A DNA stretch of 7,793 nt from an uncultured Collinsella sp. GTDB taxonomy: Bacteria > Actinomycetota > Coriobacteriia > Coriobacteriales > Coriobacteriaceae. Shown here one piece after another: positions 1 to 4,859 of the stretch; the first letter of the stretch is position 1; each line of letters starts with the position of its first letter. The translations under genes were made by a program, and so were the position numbers. The stretch lies in contig CABVAS010000070.1 in the NCBI GenBank assembly GCA_902496375.1, positions 1-7,793 of the forward strand, written 5' to 3'. A model generated the notes under the pieces. The model was not told the DNA's origin and did not search any database. It saw only the letters and a program-made list of their open reading frames with translations.

Positions 1-423
1 TGCATGCCCGCCGACGACGTCATCGAGGCCTGCAAGCCCATCGCCGAGACCAACGGTTGCACCATCAAGCTGACCACCGACGTCAAGGACGGCGTCACCG
101 GTGCCGACGTTATCTACACCGACGTGTGGGTCTCCATGGGCGAGCCCGACGAGGTCTGGGCCGAGCGCATCGCTCAGCTCACCCCGTATCGTGTCACCTC
201 CGAGGTCATGGCTATGGCCAACCCGGGTGCCATCTTCCTGCACTGCCTGCCCAGCTTCCACGACACCAACACCACCATTGGCGCCGAGAAGTGCGAGCAG
301 TTCGGCATCACCGAGCAGGAGGTCACCGACGAGGTCTTCGAGAGCCCCGCTTCCAAGGTCTTCGACGAGGCCGAGAACCGCATGCACACCATCAAGGCTG
401 TCATGTACGCCACGCTCAAGTAA
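1..423 (+). CDS. arcB: Ornithine carbamoyltransferase, C-terminal part (5' end cut by window)
   Basis: This enzyme interconverts ornithine plus carbamoyl phosphate and citrulline plus phosphate in the cytoplasm. The reading frame is open to the left edge, so about 140 C-terminal residues are visible, roughly 40% of a usual 330-residue enzyme. They cover the ornithine-binding domain. Visible landmarks are DVWVSMGE (near base 121), the catalytic HCLP motif at bases 241-252, the following SFHD, and the C-terminal EVTDEVFES and ENRMHTIKAVM blocks typical of bacterial OTCases. Codons are strongly biased to G/C endings, as in a highly expressed gene. The next gene is a YfcC-type carrier, which favours the catabolic arcB role (citrulline breakdown in the arginine deiminase pathway) over anabolic argF. 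The two cannot be separated from this fragment alone. The family call is very sure; the arcB symbol is an inference. Confidence 0.93.
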   Translation, partial: CMPADDVIEACKPIAETNGCTIKLTTDVKDGVTGADVIYTDVWVSMGEPDEVWAERIAQLTPYRVTSEVMAMANPGAIFLHCLPSFHDTNTTIGAEKCEQFGITEQEVTDEVFESPASKVFDEAENRMHTIKAVMYATLK

Positions 424-438
424 GAGCATCTAGCATCT

Positions 439-470
439 CGCTCGGGGTGTATTGTTGAACACCCCGAGCG
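439..470 (+). terminator. Perfect 12-bp hairpin without a U-tract, between OTCase and carrier genes
   Basis: CGCTCGGGGTGT (439-450) pairs perfectly with ACACCCCGAGCG (459-470) around an 8-base loop, 16 bases after the OTCase stop codon. The stem is strong, but the bases that follow (GCTGTGTCTGG) contain no T-run, so it is a poor intrinsic terminator. A partial terminator, an RNA-processing or stability element, or a Rho-assisted stop would all fit. I see no clear promoter in 471-553, so some read-through into the carrier gene is expected. Confidence 0.5.
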
Positions 471-553
471 GCTGTGTCTGGTAAATATCTCGCGTCGGGC
501 GGTGGGCACGGCACGGAAGATCCGCTTCGCACGAGAAAGTTAAATGATTTATG

Positions 554-561
554 AAGGGGGG
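554..561 (+). promoter_or_regulatory. Ribosome binding site fixing the carrier start at 571
   Basis: AAGGGGGG at 554-561 lies 9 bases before the ATG at 571. The in-frame ATG at 562 directly abuts it, and the ATG at 544 lies upstream of it, so neither can use it. This favours 571 as the true start. Confidence 0.65.
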
Positions 562-570
562 ATGAGAACT

Positions 571-2049
571 ATGACTGAGACCGCTAAGAAAAAGCGCGGT
601 ATGCCTTCATCGTTCACCATTCTTCTTGCTCTGCTGGCAATTGTCGCAGTGATTACCGTTATCGTCTCCGGCACGTCCGGCGGCGCGGTTACTGCCGCCC
701 GTCTGAGCGATTTCTGCACCGCCCCGATTAAGGGCTTCGCTGACGCTCTGCCCGTCTGCCTCTTCGTTATGATCCTGGGCGGCTTCCTCGGTATGATGAC
801 CGAGACCGGCGCCCTGGACAACGGCATCGCCGTTCTGGTGCAGAAGCTTAAGGGCAACGAGATTATGCTCATTCCCGTGCTGATGCTCATCTTCTCCCTC
901 GGTGGTACCACCTATGGTATGTGCGAGGAGACCGTTCCCTTCTACGCCCTGCTCGCCGCTACCATGATGGCCGCTGGCTTCGACCCCATGGTCGGTGCCG
1001 CTACCGTCCTGCTCGGCGCTGGCTGCGGCTGCCTGGGCTCCACGGTTAACCCGTTCGCCGTCGGCGCTGCCGTCGACGCTCTGACCGGCGTTGGCATTGA
1101 GGTCAACCAGTCCATCATCATCGGCCTCGGTGCCGTCCTGTGGATTGTCACTACCGCTATGTCCATCTTCTTCGTGATGAGCTACGCCAAGAAGGTCAAG
1201 GCTGACAAGGGTTCCACCATCCTGTCGATGCAGGAGCTCAAGGACGCCGAAGAGGCTCACGGCAAGGCTGCTTCCGAGGTCCACAAGGAGGTCAAGCTCA
1301 CCGGTCGTCAGAAGGGTGTTCTGATTGCCTTCGCCTTCACCTTCGTCGTCATGATCGTCGGCTTCATTCCGCTGGCCGACCTCAACGAGGGCGTCGCTAA
1401 CTTCTTCGACGCTGGCGCTGTCTACGACGCCGACGGTAACGCCGTCGTCCAGGGCTGGTCTGCCCTGATCACCGGCCTGCCCATTGGCCAGTGGTACTTC
1501 GACGAGGCTTCCACCTGGTTCTTCCTCATGGCCGTCCTGATCGGTATCATCGGTGGCCTGTCCGAGAAGCAGATCGTTAACACCTTTATCACCGGCGCTG
1601 CCGACATGATGTCCGTTGTTCTCGTCATCGCCCTCGCCCGTGGTATCTCCGTCCTCATGGCTAACACCGGCCTCGACGTCTTCGTCCTCGACGCTGCCGC
1701 CAATGCTCTGGCTGGCCTGTCCGGCGTGATCTTCGCTCCCATGAGCTTCCTGGTCTACTTCGGCCTGTCCTTCCTGATCCCCTCGACCTCTGGTATGGCT
1801 ACCGTCTCCATGCCCATCATGGGACCGCTGGCTGTTAAGCTCGGCTTCTCGCCCGAGGTCATGGTCATGATCTTCTCCGCCGCCATCGGTGTCGTGAACC
1901 TGTTCACCCCGACCTCCGGCGCCATCATGGGCGGTCTCGCCCTGGCCAAGATCGAGTGGACGACCTGGCTCAAGTTTGCCCTTAAGCTCATTGTCGCTCT
2001 CTCCGTCGTCTGCGCCGTCATCCTGACCGTCGCCTGCGTGCTGATCTAA
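571..2049 (+). CDS. YfcC/DcuC-like family membrane carrier, probable arginine:ornithine-type antiporter
   Basis: A polytopic inner-membrane protein of 492 residues (500 if the upstream ATG at 544 is used). After a short basic N-terminus (TAKKKRGMPSS) the first membrane helix spans about residues 15-34. Many hydrophobic segments follow, perhaps 10-12, split by one long charged cytoplasmic loop at about residues 205-250 (KKVKADKG to TGRQKG). Conserved-looking blocks include GGTTYGMCEETVPFY (the two Glu are residues 119-120), LIPSTSGMATVSMPIMGP in the second half, and NLFTPTSGAIMGGLALAKIEW near the C-terminus. The two STSG/TPTSG re-entrant-type motifs are typical of the YfcC family within the ion transporter superfamily. 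From family knowledge, streptococcal ArcD antiporters belong here. Together with the upstream OTCase, this suggests exchange of arginine (or citrulline) for ornithine. The family call is strong; the substrate is inferred from context. Codon use is strongly optimised, like its upstream neighbour. Confidence 0.88.
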   Translation: MTETAKKKRGMPSSFTILLALLAIVAVITVIVSGTSGGAVTAARLSDFCTAPIKGFADALPVCLFVMILGGFLGMMTETGALDNGIAVLVQKLKGNEIMLIPVLMLIFSLGGTTYGMCEETVPFYALLAATMMAAGFDPMVGAATVLLGAGCGCLGSTVNPFAVGAAVDALTGVGIEVNQSIIIGLGAVLWIVTTAMSIFFVMSYAKKVKADKGSTILSMQELKDAEEAHGKAASEVHKEVKLTGRQKGVLIAFAFTFVVMIVGFIPLADLNEGVANFFDAGAVYDADGNAVVQGWSALITGLPIGQWYFDEASTWFFLMAVLIGIIGGLSEKQIVNTFITGAADMMSVVLVIALARGISVLMANTGLDVFVLDAAANALAGLSGVIFAPMSFLVYFGLSFLIPSTSGMATVSMPIMGPLAVKLGFSPEVMVMIFSAAIGVVNLFTPTSGAIMGGLALAKIEWTTWLKFALKLIVALSVVCAVILTVACVLI

Positions 2050-2217
2050 GTACCCAACGGGTACCCCACGGAAACCTTGACGATCCTGTAAAGGATCACC
2101 TGGTCATCGTCTGTCCGGTGGGGTCAACCCACCGGTAGACTCCTACCTTTAGCCCCCTCCCGTTCCGTGCGCGGGAGGGGGCGCACTTATGTTGCGCGGT
2201 TCTACGAACCGCGCAAC
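2050..2217 (+). other. Chain of five hairpins in the 3' region of the carrier gene
   Basis: Five inverted repeats follow one another directly after the stop codon. They are GTACCC/GGGTAC (2050-2064), GATCCT/AGGATC (2082-2097), CCGGTGGG/CCCACCGG (2115-2135, extendable by GTCT/AGAC to 2109-2140), GCCCCCTCCCG/CGGGAGGGGGC (2152-2182), and GTTGCGCGGTTC/GAACCGCGCAAC (2191-2217). All arms are perfect. None is followed by a T-run, so the actual terminator is the next hairpin at 2260-2301. Alternative pairings exist: ACCCCAC at 2063-2069 can pair with GTGGGGT at 2118-2124, and GACGAT at 2079-2084 with ATCGTC at 2106-2111. This could be a structured, stabilising 3' UTR or a small RNA. No known RNA family was recognised. 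Confidence 0.6.
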
Positions 2218-2259
2218 CAGTCGACGCTGCGCGCCGCCCAGGACGACAATTTGTCATTC

Positions 2260-2301
2260 AAAAGGCAAGGCATGACCAAAAGGTCTATGCCTTGCCTTTT
2301 T
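2260..2301 (+). terminator. Strong intrinsic terminator, possibly bidirectional
   Basis: AAAAGGCAAGGCAT (2260-2273) pairs perfectly with ATGCCTTGCCTTTT (2287-2300). An inner GACC/GGTC stem closes an AAAA loop, with one bulged T. The T-run 2297-2301 follows on the + strand, and the A-run at 2260-2263 would serve the - strand. It most likely ends the OTCase-carrier transcript. Confidence 0.9.
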
Positions 2302-2319
2302 CATGCCAACTTGTACGTC

Positions 2320-2446
2320 CTGGACGTCGCTCGCTGTCCGTCCTCTGCCTGCGGTGCTTTTCATTGTTGGTGCAGAGGGCGCTTTGCCTACTCTGGTGCC
2401 CGTTCGCTGGCTTTGGCTCTGCCTGTGACGTTTTCATTGTTGGTGC
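2320..2446. repeat. Two diverged tandem copies, 73-base period
   Basis: Copy 1 (2320-2373) and copy 2 (2393-2446) lie exactly 73 bases apart and share roughly three quarters of their bases, allowing a one-base shift. The best-kept blocks are TCGCTG, TCTGCCTG and the perfectly identical TTTTCATTGTTGGTGC at 2358-2373 and 2431-2446. A shorter third match, GTTGGTGC, occurs at 2514-2521, 75 bases further on. In copy 1, CCTCTGC (2342-2348) can pair with GCAGAGG (2372-2378). No reading frame through the region looks protein-coding. Function unknown. Confidence 0.6.
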
Positions 2447-2559
2447 TGAGTGCCTTGTTTCCCGTCCCAAATGATCTACCCCGGGTCCCCGGTGGTTGCG
2501 GTGGGCGTGTTTGGTTGGTGCCTGTTGATGGACTGGGTATCGGGGAGGGCGGGCTCCGT

Positions 2560-2565
2560 TATAAT
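2560..2565 (+). promoter_or_regulatory. Promoter -10 element for the DUF1846 gene
   Basis: A perfect TATAAT lies 39 bases before the preferred start codon at 2605, giving a predicted transcript start near 2572 and a leader of about 33 bases. No good -35 hexamer is seen 16-18 bases upstream (GTATCG is the nearest) and there is no TG extension, so the promoter may depend on an activator. It may also tolerate a weak -35. Confidence 0.55.
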
Positions 2566-2593
2566 CGCCTAGAACATTAAATGGAAACGGGAC

Positions 2594-2598
2594 GGGAG
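2594..2598 (+). promoter_or_regulatory. Ribosome binding site fixing the DUF1846 start at 2605
   Basis: GGGAG at 2594-2598 sits 6 bases before the ATG at 2605. The in-frame ATG at 2581 has no Shine-Dalgarno sequence and would fall within about 10 bases of the predicted transcript start, so 2605 is preferred. Confidence 0.65.
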
Positions 2599-2604
2599 CC
2601 ATAT

Positions 2605-4086
2605 ATGCGCCAGGGTTTCGACAACGCGAAGTATATCGAGCTGCAGGCTGCTCACATTAAGGAGCGCATCTCGCAGTTTGGTGGCAAGCTCTATTTGGAG
2701 TTTGGCGGTAAGCTGTTCGATGACTATCATGCGAGCCGCGTGCTGCCGGGTTTTGAACCGGACAGCAAGTTCCGCATGCTCAAGAGCATCGCCGACGATG
2801 TCGAGGTTATCATCGCGATCAACGCGAACCACATCGAGAAAAACAAGGCTCGTGGTGACCTCGGCATTACCTATGACGAGGATGTGCTGCGCCTGGTTGA
2901 CCTGTTCCGCGGCAACGGCTTTGCTGTCGCGGCTGTGGTCATCACCCAGTACGCCGGCCAGCCTGCTGCCGATGTGTTCCGCAACCGCCTGAACGCGCTC
3001 GGTATTCCCGCCAAGCTGCACTATCCCATCGAGGGGTATCCGCACGATGTCGATCTGATCGTGTCCGACGATGGCTACGGCAAGAATGAGTTTGTCGAGA
3101 CCACCCGACCGCTCGTCGTGGTCACTGCCCCCGGTCCTGGCTCGGGCAAGCTTGCCACCTGCCTGTCTCAGCTCTATCACGAGCACAAGCATGGCACGGC
3201 CGCCGGCTATGCCAAGTTCGAGACCTTCCCGGTCTGGAACCTTCCCCTCACGCATCCGGTCAACATCGCCTACGAGGCGGCCACGGCGGACCTCGACGAT
3301 GCCAATATCATCGACTCCTTCCACCTTGAGGCCTATAACAAGACCACGGTCAACTACAACCGCGACGTCGAGGCCTTCCCGGTGGTCCGTGCTCTGATGG
3401 AAAAGATTCTGGGCAAGAGCCCCTACCAGAGTCCTACGGACATGGGCGTCAATATGGTCGGCTTTGCCATCACCGATGACGATGCCTGCCGCGACGCTTC
3501 CAAGATGGAGATCGTCCGCCGCTACTTTACCGCGGTCGAAAATGTGCGCCGTACCGGCGTGGGCGATGAGCAAGTCGACCGTCTCAAGATCATTATGAAG
3601 AAAGCCGGCATCGATAAGAACTACTCACCGGCGCGCTCGGCGGCCCTCACCAGGGAGCAGCTGACGGGTGGTCCCGTGGGTGCCATGGTTATGCCCGATG
3701 GCTCCGTGGTGACCGGCAAGACTTCCACGCGCCTGGGCGCTGCGAGCTCGCTCATCATGAATGCACTTAAGCATGTCTCGGGCGTCGACCTTGAGCTCGA
3801 GGTCATTAGCGATGAAGCGATCGAGCCCATCAGCAAGCTCAAGACGCATTTCCTGGGCAGCAAAAACCCGCGCCTCCACACCGACGAGACGCTTATGGCG
3901 TTGTCGATCACCTCGGCCACGAGTGAGACGGCCGCTCGCGTCCTTTCGGGCCTGGAGCAGCTGCGCGGCTGCGATGCCTTCTTTAGCGTGATTATCTCGC
4001 CGACGGACGAGACGGTACTGCGCAAACTAGGTATCAACGTGTGCTGCGAGCCCAAGTTTGAGCGCCGCGGTTTCTTCCATCGCTAA
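2605..4086 (+). CDS. DUF1846 domain-containing protein, function unknown
   Basis: A soluble protein of 493 residues with no signal peptide or membrane segment, and close to the usual full length for DUF1846 (about 490-500 residues). Recognisable family blocks are the N-terminal RQGFDNAKYIE, LYLEFGGKLFDDYHASRVLPGF (about residues 28-49) and KARGDLGITYDEDVLRL. Further on come the glycine-rich APGPGSGKLATCLSQLYHEH (glycine/lysine core GPGSGK at residues 177-182), then FPVWNLPLTHPVN and NKTTVNYNRDVEAFPV. The GPGSGK segment recalls a nucleotide-binding loop but does not fit Walker A, because Leu follows the Lys instead of Ser/Thr. The first half suggests a Rossmann-like fold. The biochemical role is not established for the family as far as I know. 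The gene stands alone: its own -10 and a strong terminator at 4121-4153 make it monocistronic, and its neighbours give no clue to function. The family call is firm; no function is claimed. Confidence 0.9.
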   Translation: MRQGFDNAKYIELQAAHIKERISQFGGKLYLEFGGKLFDDYHASRVLPGFEPDSKFRMLKSIADDVEVIIAINANHIEKNKARGDLGITYDEDVLRLVDLFRGNGFAVAAVVITQYAGQPAADVFRNRLNALGIPAKLHYPIEGYPHDVDLIVSDDGYGKNEFVETTRPLVVVTAPGPGSGKLATCLSQLYHEHKHGTAAGYAKFETFPVWNLPLTHPVNIAYEAATADLDDANIIDSFHLEAYNKTTVNYNRDVEAFPVVRALMEKILGKSPYQSPTDMGVNMVGFAITDDDACRDASKMEIVRRYFTAVENVRRTGVGDEQVDRLKIIMKKAGIDKNYSPARSAALTREQLTGGPVGAMVMPDGSVVTGKTSTRLGAASSLIMNALKHVSGVDLELEVISDEAIEPISKLKTHFLGSKNPRLHTDETLMALSITSATSETAARVLSGLEQLRGCDAFFSVIISPTDETVLRKLGINVCCEPKFERRGFFHR

Positions 4087-4120
4087 GTTTGAAGCACCGC
4101 GGTAATTGCATTGCATTTTG

Positions 4121-4153
4121 GCCGTATCGGGTTAGCGCCCGGTACGGCTTTTT
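4121..4153 (+). terminator. Intrinsic terminator of the DUF1846 gene
   Basis: GCCGTATCGGG (4121-4131) pairs with CCCGGTACGGC (4138-4148) through one G-U wobble. The loop is 6 bases and a T5 run follows at 4149-4153. It begins 34 bases after the stop codon. Confidence 0.92.
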
Positions 4154-4217
4154 GATCAATAAAGCGCCTATTTCGGCGAAAAATAGCTGTTTACCTGCCT
4201 AGAGACAATTTGAGCGG

Positions 4218-4225
4218 TATACAAT
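4218..4225 (+). promoter_or_regulatory. Candidate -10 region for the winged-helix gene
   Basis: TATACAAT contains two overlapping -10-like hexamers (TATACA, TACAAT) in an A/T-richer patch after the previous terminator. No convincing -35 lies at standard spacing; TTGAGC at 4210-4215 is much too close. A promoter must exist between the terminator at 4153 and the gene at 4343, and this is the best candidate. It would give a leader of about 110 bases containing a weak 5-bp hairpin at 4240-4255. Confidence 0.35.
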
Positions 4226-4330
4226 AACCGTAACTGTTTCATCCTTAGCGGGATGCCGCATGATGGATATTACCTGCCATCGTGAGGTGTGTCGGTCGCG
4301 CACGGCGCGTTAGATGCTCGTGCTCGGTTT

Positions 4331-4337
4331 GAGGAGG
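4331..4337 (+). promoter_or_regulatory. Strong ribosome binding site fixing the start at 4343
   Basis: GAGGAGG, a near-perfect Shine-Dalgarno sequence, sits 5 bases before the ATG at 4343. The frame extends upstream to a GTG at 4289, but that codon has no comparable site, so the shorter product is preferred. Confidence 0.8.
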
Positions 4338-4342
4338 CTGCT

Positions 4343-4681
4343 ATGGCGGGCAAGGGTCGTGCGAGTGTCAACGATATGAAGCGTGTTGAGGTGCTGGTGT
4401 TGATGGAAATCGACCAGCAAACCGAAGACAATGGCGGGCCGTATGGTTTCTCGCGCAAAACGCTTGCCGAGCGCGTGGGGGTTTCGCCGTATCGTGCCCG
4501 CGCCGCAATCGATCGCTTGGATTCCGAAGGCATGATTGATGTCGTCTCGCGTTATAGCGACGACGGCGGTCAGCTTGCAAATGGCATTTGCCTCACCGAA
4601 CGTGGCGAGTGGTATCTTGAGGGCGTCCGTACCGGCATGCTCGTTCAAGAAATGCTTGAGGACGAGGTTGCTGATCGATAG
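4343..4681 (+). CDS. Small winged helix-turn-helix DNA-binding protein, putative transcriptional regulator
   Basis: A 112-residue cytoplasmic protein. Residues 12-27 form an initial helix (MKRVEVLVLMEIDQQT). About residues 36-65 read as a helix-turn-helix (FSRKTLAERVGVSPYRARAA, then IDRLDSEGMI), where GVSPYRARAAIDRL is the likely recognition helix. The strand-turn-strand at about 66-85 (DVVSRYSDDGGQLANGICLT) fits the wing. The C-terminus (RGEWYLEGVRTGMLVQEMLE) resembles the 'LTERG' plus long helix seen in MarR/PadR-like and replication-type winged helices. No ligand domain, metal site or enzymatic domain is visible. It has its own ribosome site and terminator, so it is probably a single-gene unit. 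It sits just upstream of pyrG on the same strand, but that alone is not evidence that it controls pyrG. The exact family and target are unknown. Confidence 0.72.
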   Translation: MAGKGRASVNDMKRVEVLVLMEIDQQTEDNGGPYGFSRKTLAERVGVSPYRARAAIDRLDSEGMIDVVSRYSDDGGQLANGICLTERGEWYLEGVRTGMLVQEMLEDEVADR

Positions 4682-4705
4682 CAGCATGTAACCCTTGCCA
4701 TAGCG

Positions 4706-4738
4706 ACGCCGCCTGGGAAACCGGGCGGCGTTTTGTTT
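4706..4738 (+). terminator. Intrinsic terminator of the winged-helix gene
   Basis: An 11-bp stem spans 4706-4731 (left arm ACGCCGCCTGG, one G-U pair) and is closed by a GAAA tetraloop. A T-rich tail TTTTGTTT follows at 4731-4738. It starts 24 bases after the stop codon and separates this gene from pyrG. Confidence 0.93.
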
Positions 4739-4772
4739 CAAGATTGAGAAATGCAATCGCACGCGAGAAAAA

Positions 4773-4804
4773 TTGCGAACGGTCCGCGGCGCGAGTATTA
4801 CAAT
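4773..4804 (+). promoter_or_regulatory. pyrG: Candidate pyrG promoter
   Basis: TTGCGA at 4773-4778 is a plausible -35. Two overlapping -10 choices follow: TATTAC at 4796-4801 with ideal 17-base spacing, or TACAAT at 4799-4804, a better hexamer but with 20-base spacing. Transcription would start at about 4808-4812, right at the CCC that opens the leader hairpin. It is the only promoter-like sequence between the preceding terminator and pyrG. Confidence 0.5.
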
Positions 4805-4809
4805 GAAGA

Positions 4810-4841
4810 CCCGTAAGATGTGGATAAACAACTTCTACGGG
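4810..4841 (+). promoter_or_regulatory. Hairpin at the 5' end of the pyrG leader
   Basis: CCCGTA (4810-4815) pairs with TACGGG (4836-4841). An imperfect inner stem (AGATGT with ACAACT) continues after a small bulge. The right arm ends 4 bases before the probable ribosome site GCAGG (4846-4850), which is 9 bases from the ATG. No T-run follows, so it is not a terminator. Its left arm coincides with the predicted transcription start, which allows nucleotide-sensitive control of whether the hairpin is made (inference). Confidence 0.5.
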
Positions 4842-4859
4842 AAGCGCAGGTAACTCAAT

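Noticed and set aside
607..1284. - strand open frame of about 225 codons opposite the carrier gene
   Set aside because: The translation is a Gly/His/Asp-rich shadow of a membrane protein and has no plausible start context.
2320..2521. Possible CRISPR-like array
   Set aside because: There are only two diverged copies plus a short echo, the spacers are not unique against perfect repeats, and no cas genes are present.
2167..2580. + strand open frame of 137 codons in the intergenic region
   Set aside because: It runs through the hairpin chain and a strong terminator, its translation is cysteine/arginine-rich with no domain, and no ribosome site supports it.
2285..2602. - strand open frame of 105 codons in the same intergenic region
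   Set aside because: It starts within the promoter and leader of the DUF1846 gene, and its composition (Arg, Pro, His, Gln) looks non-coding.
2569..3573. - strand open frame of about 334 codons opposite the DUF1846 gene
   Set aside because: It mirrors the coding strand's codon bias, has no recognisable domain, and overlaps a confident family member.
4260..4313. Possible 17-residue upstream reading frame in the winged-helix leader
   Set aside because: It has only a weak Shine-Dalgarno sequence, no codon run typical of an attenuator peptide, and no alternative hairpins tied to it.
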